From: Curvularia sp. ZM96
Taxonomy: Eukaryota; Ascomycota; Dothideomycetes; Pleosporales; Pleosporaceae
Assembly (NCBI GenBank): GCA_022457065.1
Contig: JAJGBQ010000004.1
Location: 1,922,001 to 1,986,000 of the forward strand
DNA length: 64,000 nt
Reading direction: 5' to 3'
Shown here: positions 35,677 to 47,968 of the stretch, one piece after another
Numbering within the stretch: the first letter of the stretch is position 1
How the letters are laid out: every line of letters starts with the position of its first letter
Notes under the pieces: model-generated
What the model saw: the letters and a program-made list of their open reading frames with translations, nothing else
The model's database searches: none
Told to the model about the DNA's origin: nothing
Position numbers and translations under genes: made by a program

Positions 35677-36499
35677 AGTGAGCTGTGGAAACGTGTTATA
35701 AGCGCCAGGCGGGTCGTTTCATGCTCTAGGTATGGAAGCCACTGTCAGACTGAGGAGCGGCGCGGAGCTGCAGCGTTCCTGGCTACGAGCTGGCATCTTC
35801 TCACACAACTGGCAGTGGGCGGATGGGCTAGTCCGGATCCGGAAGCGTTACTGTCGATCACGTGTGGAACCTGTGAAAATCAGCAAACCTGGGGTATTCT
35901 CGTCTGGTCTCAATTTGAGAGCTCATGCATGGGCCTAGCTGGATGCCCTCGAACAGTTCTGGTGTTGCAGGGGCGCTTCCCTGACGGGTCGTCGTATACG
36001 CCACAGTTCCTGCATCTGGTCGCATTACCGCGCCTCGTCGGCACCGGCTTTTGACAACTGCGAAAATTGCAAAACTGGCGAACCAAAGGGCTGCAATGTG
36101 CACAGCAAGCCATTTCAGCGCCAGCAAGCATTGTTGTGGAGAAAACGCAGGGCCAGAGGCCGTTTGATATTGGAGCGCGGGTGAAGCATGGGGCTCGCTG
36201 CGGGAGCATCGCTAACGGAGCTAAGGCATGCCTACCTAGCCAGACTGGACAGTTGGACCACTGCTAAAGACAACGACGCCAAACTCTCAAGCCGCATCTT
36301 TGGCCATCAATAGGCGCGCCCACACCACGTCTTCCATCTCGCAGCCATCGAAAATCCACTCGCTTGACGTAGACCTTCCTTCCATGCTTGATTTTATCGC
36401 GTCGCGACACCTGCACCAGGTTGGACGTCGCCCTGAAGGCGGGCCATCCCCGTGAGGCCGCGAACTGCCAAGACCCCCCCACAACCGACGACGACGACT
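35677..36499. promoter_or_regulatory. Divergent promoter between VanZ-like and SPT7 genes
   Basis: 823 bases with no supported gene. Presumed promoters of both flanking genes. Confidence 0.5.
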
Positions 36500-39400
36500 A
36501 TGTCCCTCGCTGCATCATCATCATGTCCGCCATCTTCGCGAGACCGCCCAAGCCATGCCCGCTTCCCACATCAGCCGCCCAACGCGACCCGTTTGCGCAC
36601 CCCCAATGCGACGCTGAACGATGAGGCCATGTCCAACACCTCCAACGCGAACCACATAGGGGACGGGGGAGACATCGCTGCTGAGGAGGACCCCCGAGCG
36701 ACGCGTTGGCGGGAGCAATACCTGCGCACCGAAGCGCGTCTGTCAGCAGTACTTGGAGGAACCTACGAAGACGATGCTGTTGATGCTCTAGAGAATGCGC
36801 TGGGGCCGTCATCCGATGATGTGCCGGCGGCGCATGACGCGCGCCCGGCCATCACGCCCAAGAAGCCCGCCCGCGCAATTGACGAAGACGACTATGGCGA
36901 CGACGACGATGAAGAAGATGAAGACGACACCCAAACCTCACCACTACATTCGAAAAGCGCGACCAATGGTGCTGCTGCCGCTGCCGCCGCCACTCCCACC
37001 ACGCCAAGCCTCCTCCGCGTCCCATCCACATCGAACAAATCAGGGCCCGACCGGGTAGGGACGCCTTCCTCCGACCATACAAAGTCATCAGACGACGTGA
37101 GAAAGAAGCTGCAGCAGGATAAGAAGGCCGCCGAGGATGCCGCAAAGCGGAGCTTCCGTACCCTCTTCTACACCCTCGAGAGTGACCGGGACGCGATGTT
37201 GGAACAACAAAAGCTTGACGAGCTCGACCGCCAGGTAGAAGCAGAGACTTCTGGTGCGTCTGCCAATGCCCCCGCTGCCGCTACCGCTGCTGCACCCCAG
37301 CAGGGCACCTTGAGTACCACCAACCTTGGCGCGTCCAGTCTCACCCTCAAGCACCTCATCTCGCGCATTGACGCCCAAAGAGATCGTGTCCATGCGACAG
37401 ATGCACAGCTGCGAAGTCTCATTAGTGAAGTTCGTAAGAACAGGAGCAAATGGGCAAACGAAGACCGTGTTGGCCAGGAGGAGCTATACGAGAGCACAGA
37501 AAAGGTTCTCATGGAACTCAAGGCTAACGAGCATGCTCACCCATTCCTTCAGCGTGTCAACAAACGAGAAGCGCCCGACTACTACAATGTCATCAAGCAC
37601 CCCATGGATATTGGCACGATGATGAAGAAGCTCAAGCAACTCCAGTACAAATCAAAGAAGGAGTTTGTTGACGACCTCATGCTCATCTGGTCGAACTGCT
37701 TGAAATACAATGCAGACCCAAGCCACTTTCTACGGAAGAAGGCTCTACACATGAAGAAAGAGACAGAGAAGCTTGTGCCACTCATTCCGGACATCACCGT
37801 CCGCGATCGCGCCGAGGTAGAGGCTGAAGAGAGGCGAATGCGCAATGGCGACGCCGATGCAGATGGCGCAGACGACAGTGAAGACGAAGAGCCCATCATG
37901 GCTTCGCGAGGCAGGAAAGCCCCCAGCAAAGGAGGTAAAGGCTCAAGCACGACAAGAAAGTCTCATCCAGCAGGCCTGGAGAGCACACCAGGGCCCGAGA
38001 CGAAACCACCAGTGCCATCTCTAAACAACGCAGTCTCCAACCTGAAGAACGAATTCTTACGGACAGACTCGGAGATGGAAGGCAGCGTCAATGGATTCTC
38101 AACACCTCCACCTGGTTCATTAACCCCATTGGGACCACACAGTGTCTCAAAATTCGCCATAAACGGCAGCCAAGCAGACGTCTCAGAGGCTGATGGCACT
38201 GGCGTCTCGATCAGTGATGCTCTGGACGAAGACGCCGATTTAGATGATCTGGAATACAAAACATGGAAGCAAGTAACGAAGAAAGACCGAGCCATCATAG
38301 CATCAGAGAGACATCGATTGTTCCGGGATGACCACCTCCAGCCCGAAGAGCCTGCTATCCTACGTACCAAAGCCGGTATGCGGAGATGGCTACGACACAA
38401 AAAGCAAGCTATTGAAGAAGAGTCTGCAAACGGAGCAGCCACCGCGCCGGACGGCAAAGATGGTGTCCAGACAATGGCTGGAGAATCACTTGCCGAAGGC
38501 ATCGAAGGCGAAGACGAGCGTCAGATTCCGGATTACTATGACCCTGTGTGTGCTGTGCCTGATCTTTCCGAGCGCCTGCAATGGGTTGAAGACGCCGAGG
38601 GTCAAGTCATTCCGCAAGTTGAAGAGTACATGCGCATCCTACCAAAAGGTCAATTTGTCTCTCCAGACAGTGCACTGGTGCAAAAGTTCAACAGTAACAA
38701 CCATACTCTACAAGAGACGAGGAAAATTTGTGCCAAGATTGGCATTGTCAAACAAATGCAACTTCAGTCGCAGGTAAGTTCTTGTTTCGAAGAAGGGGAT
38801 TATCGGTCGCTGACTGTTCGTAGTTATATCAGAACCAATTCCAAAGGTACGAGCCGCAGCCGTTCATGGAAGCAGACATCGAGCCAATGGTCACCTCTGA
38901 GGATGGCCCCATCATGGCTCCATATGTCTGCCGCGCTGCTCTCCAGCGGAGCGTTGGCAAGATTTTCTATCATGCCGGTTTCGAGGAGTTTCAGCCTTCC
39001 GCTCTGGATGCTGTGACGGACATCGCTGCAAAGTTTTTCCACAACGTCGTTGCAGGTCTTGGGGTCTATCGTGAGACACCAAAGATGAAGTCCGACGTTC
39101 CCATCACACTTCCAAATGGTCAAACAACTACATGGACTCCGCGCTTCACACAGGAAGAGGCTGTGCTCCACTCTTTGCATGCCAACGGTGTCGACCTGGA
39201 GTCTTTGGAGGCTTACGTCAAGGACGACGTCGAACGACTTGGATCGAAGCTTGCTGGCATGCACGATAGAATGCGGTCATACTATGCCGAACTGTTGCGA
39301 CCAGCAATCGAGAATGCTGGCGCTGATGGCGCTGGTGCTTTCAACGATGGCAGCGAGCAGTTTGTTGGAGGTGACTTTGCTGAAGATATTGGTGAAGACT

Positions 39401-40004
39401 TTTTCGGATTCAAGGAACTTGGCCTTGACGTCGAATTTGGACTTACTGCCAGTGTGCCATTACACCTGTTGCAGAACAGGGTACACAATGCGTACGCCAG
39501 ACAGGACAACAGGCATGTATTACTGCGGATTTATATGATACTTTTGCTAACCTTTACAGCAACGTTGCCACCACTGGAGTTATCATGCCTGAGCCACCCA
39601 AGTTCGAGCCTGTCACCATGCAGACAGCAGAGCACCAGATTGGCCTTCTTCAAGGCTGGCTTTACAGCAAGCTGCACGATAACAACAGTCAGCCTCTTAT
39701 TGAAGACGACGATCTGCCACCCAAACAGCGCTTCCCCAAGCCTCGTTTGCCGCCGACTGGCAAGATTTCGAGTCCTCGCAAGCGTCCGCTCAGAGAACAA
39801 CAACAGATGGCGCGTAAGAAGCGCAAGCTTGACGAAGAAAAAGATGAGAATGGCAATGATCAAAGTGGCTACATGAAGGGCATCGGCAAGCCTATTGGCA
39901 AACTCAAACTTGAGCCAGTGCAGAGAGACAACCACAACCTGCAAGAGCCGGAAAAAGAAGACGGCAGCGCACACGGTATGCCGAGTCCGCCTGAGTCTTT
40001 CTAG
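36500..40004 (+). CDS. SPT7: SAGA complex subunit Spt7 (bromodomain, histone fold)
   Basis: 1135 aa in three exons: 36500-38773, 38824-39512 and 39560-40004. The N-terminal third is polar with an acidic run (DDDEEDEDD) at about 37,000. A bromodomain follows near residues 343-425 (HPFLQRVNKREAPDYYNVIK, then HPMDIGTMMKKLKQL and WSNCLKYN). The histone fold lies near 790-840 (VCRAALQRSVGKIFYHAGFE). Between them is the conserved DYYDPVCAVPDLSERLQWVE region of Spt7. In SAGA the protein scaffolds the complex and pairs with Ada1 through the histone fold. The C-terminus has a basic RKRPLREQQQMARKKRKLDE segment, a likely nuclear signal. The second intron (39513-39559) is GC-AG: no GT donor keeps the frame into SNVATTGVIMPEPP. 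Start chosen at the first ATG; the open frame upstream has only GTG. Confidence 0.92.
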
Positions 40005-41616
40005 GTGAAATGCTTCTCTACGCACTTTGTCGGTTTGACACAGTGGCCAGCCTATTCTGGCCAGCTATCTCTTACGCTTCTCATAATGCGGTGTCGACTC
40101 TAATCGACGAGAGTTTCTCTTTTTTATTTGCAATCAGTATTTTAATCGACCGACAAAGTTTTGTTCTTGCTGTTTCCAGAAAACTGGTCTGGGGCTTCAT
40201 TATGGGTTATGTCGTTTCTGGGGTATCATCAACAAGTATGGGCGTTTGCTTTTCGTCCTTTTTTATTACCCAAGGCTGACCGACTTCTTTGTGCAAGTCC
40301 AGCGGGTTATTGTCTTACTAGACTGGGAGAAACGGAGGGGAGACTCGTGTGTCCGTATACCCATGCTTGCATTTTGCGCTGAGGTTTCCCCTTTATTGTT
40401 TGTTTTGCGTATAGCTATTTTTGGTTACGTCGGAGTGTGTTTCAAGCCACTCAATGGAAATATACAAAAATTGGGATTTCAGTGCTGTGTCGAATGTGAC
40501 TTTTGAAACCGCAATTACGAGTATGTGTCTTGCTGCGGATATCGCGAACGCTGTGGGAGACACAATCAGGCCACATATGGGGAAGTGGTCGTATACCTGT
40601 TTGCAGCATTTGACTTGTTTACATGTTGACAATTCAGGTGTATATTGTGGAAGTTGTGCTTTTTCAACCTTGACGATGTCTTTCTGGATTATATATCGTG
40701 CCTTCTTACAGTATCCACGTCGATTATTACCGTGGGCACAGCAACAGCAAGAAGTAAGTCGCGCAGCGCATAAAAACGAAAAACGCAAAATGAAAATAGG
40801 GCGAGTGTGAACGTGAACATAATGGCTGCCGTGGACACCAAGGTCAAGTCGAAGTCAAAAATACTACACTTTGTAGACGTGAAAGAGCATGTAGATGAAC
40901 GAGGCACAAGACGTTCTCGAATCTAATGAAGTGAGACGTGGTGGATGCATGCTTCCATATTAAGGAGTGTGTATCGTTTACTACAACGCAGTTGAAATGC
41001 GACTCTGGCCAGTCCCACTCGGATAGTCACCTCGTCAAAAGGATGCAAACACAGCATCTGGTGTTTGCAGTGTCTACTCCTGAGGAGTGGATCCGGAGGC
41101 GAAGGTATGCCTCGATTCGATAGGTGGCCGAGCTGAAATTGGAGGTTGCTATTAGCGCATTGCCTTTTCCCTTGTACGCGGACCCTTCTCTCCATTCCAA
41201 TTCCACTCCCTCCTCCACTCTGGCATGCCTGTTGCAAATCAACTCAACTGGAATGCCGATTGACGTCATTTGATTTCTCTTGGGTATGTCGGCATGTCGC
41301 TTGTTTTCTCGCGCATCCCCAGCGACAGTTGTTGGTTTTGAGCTAACGTGCCACGAGGCGTGGATCATCTCGGATGGGACTTGGGACCTGGTCTTTTGTC
41401 TTTCTTCACGACACCGACTTTCCACATCACGTTCATCAATTGTGCGCGCATGCCAGCGCACGTTCATTTCATACTTTGAATCTCCAGATTTCCCTACTGC
41501 GCATTTTTTTGGTCGGCGGCATTCCTTCGCGTTAATTTTCCTTAAGTTTGTACTTGTGGCTCTCATTGTCGCCCTATCGCTGCTGTCTCTGAGCCCTTTT
41601 TTCCTTTCGGGTCACT
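40005..41616. other. Intergenic, 1.6 kb
   Basis: No gene supported. The left part is SPT7 3' region, and the right part is promoter and leader of the AT-hook gene. Open frames at 40393-40810 overlap on both strands and have no features. Confidence 0.5.
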
Positions 41617-44151
41617 ATGGCACCTAACGGCCATACGGCACCTGGCAGAAGAGGCGCTCGTAAGTCTCGCGATGCCCAGTCGGCATCGTGGCTAGACAAA
41701 CATGGCTTTGAGGAGTACGAAGCCTGGAAAGAAGCAAATCCCGACACTCGCCTTCTGTACGATGATTGGAAGCAGTCGAATCAAAATAATAGCGGTCTCT
41801 CGTTGTATTACACAACACTGCACATCTTCGAAGAGTCTGATTCGAGCGTGCGTCAAAATTCATCCTTGAGCCAAAATTCGGTGTTTGCTAACAACACCAG
41901 GACGAAAATGGCCAACCAGCCAAGGCCAAATCTCAACCCACAAAACAACGGGGTCAGGTTGGCCGTCCCAGAAAATCAGCGACAATGAATGGCAACGGGC
42001 CATCACGTTCGGTTGGTACCACAACACCAGCCAAGGCTACGAACCCGGAAGAGTCCAGCCCATCAGCCAAGAAGAAGCGAAAGGCGCGAAAGAAGCCACT
42101 CGTAAGTATCGCACATGCGCAGGTCTCAATATAGCTAATTTTCCAGTCTGAGGAGATTATCGCATCGGCAAGTGACAGTGATGACGCTGCGAAGGACCCT
42201 GAGACCTCAACCCCGGGAGCTGAAACTGCAGCACCTTCAGCGCCTACCATTACCATTACCATGAATGGAAAACGCAAGACTTCGACCCGAAAGGCAAGAA
42301 AGAAGCCTATCGTGAGTGTCTCCATGCACTTTGCTTACATTCACTAACACACACATAGTCAGAAGAGACCATCTCGCCGGAAGATGAGTTGGATGACCCC
42401 ATGGATGTTACAATCGACGAGGTCGCGAACTCTGCGATCGCATCTCCGTTGCCTGTTCGCCCTGGTAAGTAATGCACAAGAGCATGTGTGAAGATCCTTG
42501 CCCCACATCATAATGCGATTCTTGACCTGTTCGCCTCGGAGCATCAACAACCAGCTCCACTTCAATCGCGAGCTTTTCACCCAACTGTTCTTGAGTGTGG
42601 TTTTGATTGGATAGTAAATAACTTGTTCGCAGCTCCAAAATCCCCGGCTACAGTACCAACTTCGAATCCACCTAAGAAGAGCCATATCCTCAAACTAAGT
42701 ACAAGAAAGACGCCGAAGAAGCAAGAAACCGTAAGTTTGCTCCTCAGTAAGGCTTTATGATTGCTAATGGGTTATAGTCTGAGGAAACTGCATCGGGAAG
42801 CATTGGACAAACTAACGCTTCCACACAGGCGACACCCAGCACAGTCGGCAAGATCAGCCAGCCAAGCATCACTATCAACACTAACCCCACACCCAAATCA
42901 AATGCCGATCCAGATTCAGCTGCCGTCTCTCCTGCTTCAACAAGTGCTCCAGGCTCCACACGACGTGGCCTACGCACCCGAAAGCCGGCTCAACAGAGGC
43001 CTTATTATCATGATTCACAGCTTTTCGAGGACGTGGAGCCCCGCAATGGCGATGCGAACGATCATGAGACCACATCATCTCCTGTCGCACAAGGCAGGCG
43101 GGTATCTATCGCTTCGATTAGCAAGAACATCGATGATGCATTACTGGCCTCGCTGGACGAGGAAGCAATGGCACTGCTACAAGAAGAACCCGAGTCGGAG
43201 CCTACCAGACCTAAACACTTCAAAGGCAAAGGCCGTGCTTGGAAGAAAGAAGGCTCAGATGAAGACGAGGACTACTCCCAAGCGGCAAAGAAGAAAGCAG
43301 CGAAGGCAGCGAAGATGAAAGCAAAGGGCCAAGTTCCGAAAAAGCGAGGTCGACCGAGGAAAAGCGGCCGCTCTGAAGAGCTTGTTGGTGAAGACACCGA
43401 CGAGGACAAAGAGAATGTGAAGCGGAAGCGGTCTATGCCACGCAAGAGTGCGCTATCAGAGGAGATTGTTCAGGATAGTTCTGACGGTGGGGAGGAAGAT
43501 AAGGATATGAGAGATGAGAAAGAGGCAGATGAGACGAAGATAGAACCTGACGGCAAGCAACAAGACACTCGAGAAATTACGCTGGAAGATATGCAGGTCG
43601 ACAAGCAGGTTGATGAACAGGAAGACACACCGGACCAAAACGCCGACGCACAAGAAGTCGCACAAGCCACAAAAGATGCGGAAGAAACCAAATTCGAGGA
43701 AGAAAACACAACTGGAGAAGAGAAGAGAGTTAAGGAAGAGGGAGTATACGAAAAAGAACAGAACGAACGACTTGCCAAGGACGAGGCAATTGTAGCACAG
43801 GAGGAAAATGAGAAAGCTAGCCAAGAAGAGTCAGAGAAGAAAGACGAAGAGGAAGGCGAAGAGAAGGTGGAAGAGAAAGCTGAGGAAAAGGGCGAAGAGA
43901 AGGAGGAAAAGGAGCAGACAGATGGGGTCCATGAAAGTGAGGAGAAAAAAGAAACGGCCCATACGGAGCAGGAGCAGGAGCCAGAGGAAGAACAGGAGTC
44001 TACAGCTCCAACGTCTTCTCCAAACAGATCATGGACACCTGAAGGTCTGCCGGAGCCCAAGCTTCTAGCTGACAGCCACACAAACGACGAGTCGACGCCT
44101 AAGACAGACGAACAGAAGGACATGCCTAGTCCTTTTAGGAAAGCTGATTGA
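41617..44151 (+). CDS. Highly charged AT-hook nuclear protein with repeated exon modules
   Basis: 724 aa in six exons: 41617-41847, 41901-42101, 42147-42311, 42359-42464, 42633-42730 and 42778-44151. AT-hook-like cores occur in exon 2 (GQVGRPRKSA) and exon 6 (KKRGRPRKSG). Exons 2, 3 and 5 end in a basic run (ARKKPL, ARKKPI, TPKKQET). Exons 3, 4 and 6 start Ser-Glu-Glu after a phase-0 intron. Uninterrupted relatives appear later as RKSGRSEELV and RKSALSEEIV. Exon 6 also holds TRRGLRTRKPAQQRPYYHDS, then SISKNIDDALLASLDEEAM and PKHFKGKGRAWKKE, followed by a ~250-residue Glu/Lys-rich tail that may form coiled coil. The composition suggests a chromatin protein. I do not recognise an orthologue and do not assign a function. 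Intron 4 (168 nt) is much longer than the others. Confidence 0.75.
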
Positions 44152-44625
44152 GGGACATCCAAACAGTCTTCTTGTAAGCAATAAATCTATCCCGACACTG
44201 TTGCACTATTAGACTGCTAACACACCGTATACAGGATACGTTGGACGCTCCTGAGTCTAGAAATTCGTTTTATTTCCTTTGTCAATGCTTGGCGATAACA
44301 CATAATACCAGGGAGGAATGATATGATGGTGTTTTTAGCAGTACCACAGGACACCTACTGCTTGTTGGTATTGGCATAGCGATAGATGCTGAACAGGGGA
44401 TTATAGCAATGAGACGTTTATGCAACAAATACGTTGGAAGCTTGTAATAGATTACGTTGTTTAATTATTGTGGACATGGGGTAATTCTCTCGCTGATATG
44501 TAGCTAGATATGTTTACTTAATGCACATGAGATGGGGATACTGAACTGTCCGCATCTGGTATCGTACTCATACACTGGAGGAAAAGAGAGAGTTACGAGG
44601 TTCCTTTGTTCAGAACTCCAAAGTC
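44152..44625. terminator. Convergent 3' region of AT-hook and rhomboid genes
   Basis: 474 AT-rich bases between tail-to-tail genes. No gene seen. Confidence 0.4.
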
Positions 44626-45432
44626 TCATCTCAGTCCCCTCAACTTGGCAAAATAATACACAAGCCCAAAAGCCAAGCCACCCAGATGTCCCGCATGTCC
44701 GATTCTCGTATCTGCACTGTTGAGATAATATCCATCATATACTGCGTATCCCGCCACCAGTGCCCAAAGCGGCATGGGGATGATACCCCAAATCGCCACT
44801 CTCGCCTGCGGTGCCAAACAAGCCGCTACACTACTAATTCCCATTACGGCGCCCGAAAAGCCCAAGCCACGCGTTTGGTCGCGGGCGCCGCGGCCCTGGG
44901 CCTGTAGTTGATAGTACCGATTCATCAAGTACCCCACGGAGCCCGAGAGGCCTGAGCCCAGCGCTATCGTCAGAAAACGCGTAGGCGTGATAATTGGCGC
45001 AGAAGCGAGGAACCCGCCGAGGAAATAGACGGTGAACATGTTTGAGAAGATGTGTCCGAGGTCCAGGTGCGTGAATGTTGATGTGAGTAAGGGGAGTAAG
45101 GCGCCATCCTTGAATTCAGAATAGTTGAGCGTCATTTTTCGGATGAAGTGGATGAAAGGCAACTGGTAGCCCTGCTGTGCTTGCTGTTTGAGATACATAG
45201 CGTAGCCGAATACGGCGATGTTGGTGCCCATCAGGGAATAGAGGACGGTATTATTGGCTTTTAGTTGGGACTCATAGGTGCGATAGCGATTGCCTTGGTT
45301 GAGATATTGGGAGTAGAGGCGTGGGCGGGTGAGGTTGGAGCGCTGGAGCGTGTGGGATGGAGAGAAGAAGTGGGTGGGTTGGGGGCTCCGAAGGCTACGG
45401 AGTGCCCTAGAGAGGCGCAGTAGAGAGGACAT
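44626..45432 (-). CDS. Rhomboid family intramembrane serine protease, probably mitochondrial
   Basis: Intron-free, 268 aa. The N-terminus (MSSLLRLSRALRSLRSPQPT) is Arg/Ser-rich and free of acids, like a mitochondrial presequence. Six or seven hydrophobic segments follow. The catalytic serine lies in GLGFSGAVMGISS and the catalytic histidine in RIGHAGHLGGLAFG, both with correct rhomboid context. The conserved first part of the fold is visible in TSTFTHLDLGHIFSNMFTVY. Mitochondrial rhomboids such as Pcp1/PARL cleave inner-membrane proteins; this one is shorter than Pcp1, so it may be a second family member. It shares a divergent promoter region with DHH1. Confidence 0.88.
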   Translation of the reverse strand: MSSLLRLSRALRSLRSPQPTHFFSPSHTLQRSNLTRPRLYSQYLNQGNRYRTYESQLKANNTVLYSLMGTNIAVFGYAMYLKQQAQQGYQLPFIHFIRKMTLNYSEFKDGALLPLLTSTFTHLDLGHIFSNMFTVYFLGGFLASAPIITPTRFLTIALGSGLSGSVGYLMNRYYQLQAQGRGARDQTRGLGFSGAVMGISSVAACLAPQARVAIWGIIPMPLWALVAGYAVYDGYYLNSADTRIGHAGHLGGLAFGLVYYFAKLRGLR

Positions 45433-46333
45433 GCTTGAAGAAATCTTGATAGTTTCTAGATGCTATTGTATTCCAAGTTAGATGGCAAAGTCCAGAGGCG
45501 AATTCTGGATCCTTCTACCAATCAACCTATTCCTGTAGTTGGCTGGAGACTTGTCTACCGTGAGTTAGCTTAGCCTATCTTTGTACAAGCGTATAATTTG
45601 TCTTGAAGTTCACATGCATTTTGGTATATCAGGAGATAGTCTGGTGTTGGTTTTCTAATCCAGGTCTAATCCAAGAAAAGGCGACGCGCAGGAAACAGGT
45701 GACTTCGCCACTTATCGTACACAAGGCCAAGCAGCCCACAAGAACAGGCTGCAGAGAGGAAATCGAAAGGGGCAAGTGAAAGCGAAATAAGATGTTTGTC
45801 GGCAGAGCTGCATGTTCAGGAACAAGGCAGCGACGTCAGAAGGGCCAATGACAAGCACGCACGGACCGTACCCTCCACCATCTTCAAGTTCCTTCGTGCA
45901 TAAAGCGGCCCGCTCAGCTACACCAACACCACACAAACGCTCCTCGCCCACCCAAAATTTTGCACTCCTGCCCTTGCGCCTCACCCCGAAAGGCCGAAAC
46001 TGATTCCTACTGCCTGCAGCACTTCCGCGCGAACCTGCACCTGCACCCGCACATCACCACTCGCACTATTCAAGGCGAAACCGACATTGCGACGCTCTCT
46101 CAGGGCTGACCTTGCTTCCCTGACGCAGCAAACAAATTCCCGGATCTTCGAACTTGTGTCTCTATCAGTCACGAGATCTGCCTCCCCTCTAGCCTTGCCG
46201 AACCCCACTGCCTTCGGCACACACGAGACGAGCTTCCACTTGAAAGCCCCCGCACTTCAGCCCGCACTCTGTCCATACCTGTAGACCTTGACGTCTTGAT
46301 CCGCAATCCCACCTTCGGTGGACTCCACACACA
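45433..46333. promoter_or_regulatory. Divergent promoter between rhomboid and DHH1 genes; long DHH1 leader
   Basis: 901 bases with no supported gene. From ~45900 to the DHH1 start the sequence is C-rich and probably forms a long 5' leader. Confidence 0.5.
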
Positions 46334-47968
46334 ATGACTTCAGAAATCACGAACCAACTAGCCGCAACGCAGCTGAGGTGAGTTGCCCAAGAGCGGTAGA
46401 TTGCAAGGACACACGCTGATATGTCTCTAGCGATGCCACACCATCAGGAGATGCCAATTGGAAAGCCGGACTGAACGCGCCCGTAAAGGATGCGCGACCA
46501 CAAACAGAGGTATGATACGCCTGCGCATAGCATGGGGGCGGGGCTCACACTGACACACGCGTAGGATGTTACCGCGACCAAGGGTCTCGAATTCGAAGAC
46601 TTTTTTATCAAGCGCGAGCTCATGATGGGAATCTTTGAGGCTGGATTCGAGAAGCCGTCGCCTATCCAAGAAGAAACCATCCCAGTAGCCCTCACCGGCC
46701 GAGACATCCTTGCACGAGCGAAGAACGGTACCGGAAAGACTGCCGCCTTCGTTATCCCCACCCTTGAGCGCGTAAACCCAAAGAGCCCAAAGACACAAGC
46801 TCTCATCCTCGTCCCCACCCGAGAACTCGCCCTACAAACTTCTCAGGTCTGCAAGCAGCTGGGAAAACACCTTGGAATCAATGTAATGGTCTCTACCGGT
46901 GGTACAGGACTGAAGGACGATATCATACGATTAAACGACCCTGTACACATCATTGTTGGAACGCCAGGTAGGATTTTGGACCTGGCTGGCAAGGGCGTAG
47001 CAGACCTTTCCGCTTGCCAGACCTTTGTCATGGACGAGGCTGATAAGCTTCTTTCACCCGAGTTCACCCCGGTTATCGAACAGCTGCTTGGTTTCCACCC
47101 CAAGGACAGACAGGTCATGCTGTTCAGTGCCACCTTCCCGATTGTTGTAAAGAGCTTCAAGGACAAGCACATGAACTCCCCATACGAGATCAACCTGATG
47201 GACGAGCTCACGCTGCGCGGTATCACACAGTACTACGCCTTTGTAGAGGAGAAGCAAAAGGTCCACTGCTTGAACACCCTCTTCAACAAGCTCCAGATCA
47301 ACCAGTCCATTATCTTCTGTAACTCTACTAACCGAGTCGAGCTTCTGGCAAAGAAGATCACTGAGCTCGGCTACTCCTGTTTCTACTCGCACGCACGCAT
47401 GCTTCAGCACAACCGTAACCGCGTCTTCCATGACTTCCGTAACGGTGTTTGCCGAAACCTTGTCTGCTCCGACTTGCTGACCCGTGGTATTGATATCCAG
47501 GCAGTCAATGTCGTAATCAACTTTGACTTTCCCAAGAACGCTGAGACGTATCTGCATCGTATTGGTCGCTCTGGTCGTTTTGGACATCTTGGTCTGGCTA
47601 TTAACTTGATCAACTGGGAAGATCGCTTCAACCTTTACAGAATTGAACAGGAACTTGGTACTGAGATCCAGCCCATTCCTCAGGTCATCGAGAAGAATCT
47701 CTACGTTTACGAATCACCCGAGTCGATCCCCCGCCCTATGTCTAACCAACCACGTGCTCCTGCTCAGATTCAGCAGCAAGAGCAGGAAGGCGCCGCACGT
47801 GGAAACCCTAACGGTCGTGGTGGTTTCCGTGGCGGACGTGGCGGTGGCGGCCAGTTCCAGGGACAGCGCCGAGGACCTCCCCAGCACCAACAAAACCGTC
47901 AGCAAAACGGCCAGAACCCTCAGCGGAACCCTAGGCCGCAACATGCAAATCCACCACAGGCCTCGTAA
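46334..47968 (+). CDS. DHH1: ATP-dependent RNA helicase Dhh1 (DDX6 family)
   Basis: 508 aa in three exons: 46334-46377, 46431-46509 and 46565-47968. All DEAD-box motifs are present: Q motif GFEKPSPIQ, motif I AKNGTGKT, Ia PTRELALQ, Ib TPGR, II DEAD, III SAT, IV IIFCNS, V TRGID and VI HRIGRSGR. The start FEDFFIKRELMMGIFEAGFE and the helicase-C region LNTLFNKLQINQSIIFCNST are diagnostic of Dhh1/Rck/p54. The protein promotes decapping and translational repression in P-bodies. The C-terminus is rich in Arg-Gly-Gly, Gln and Asn. The short first exons encode the non-conserved N-terminus; the start is the first ATG in a CACACAATG context. Confidence 0.96.

Noticed and set aside
43456..44162. Long minus-strand Ser/Phe-rich frames over the AT-hook gene
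   Set aside because: Antisense image of the Glu/Lys-rich coding repeat.
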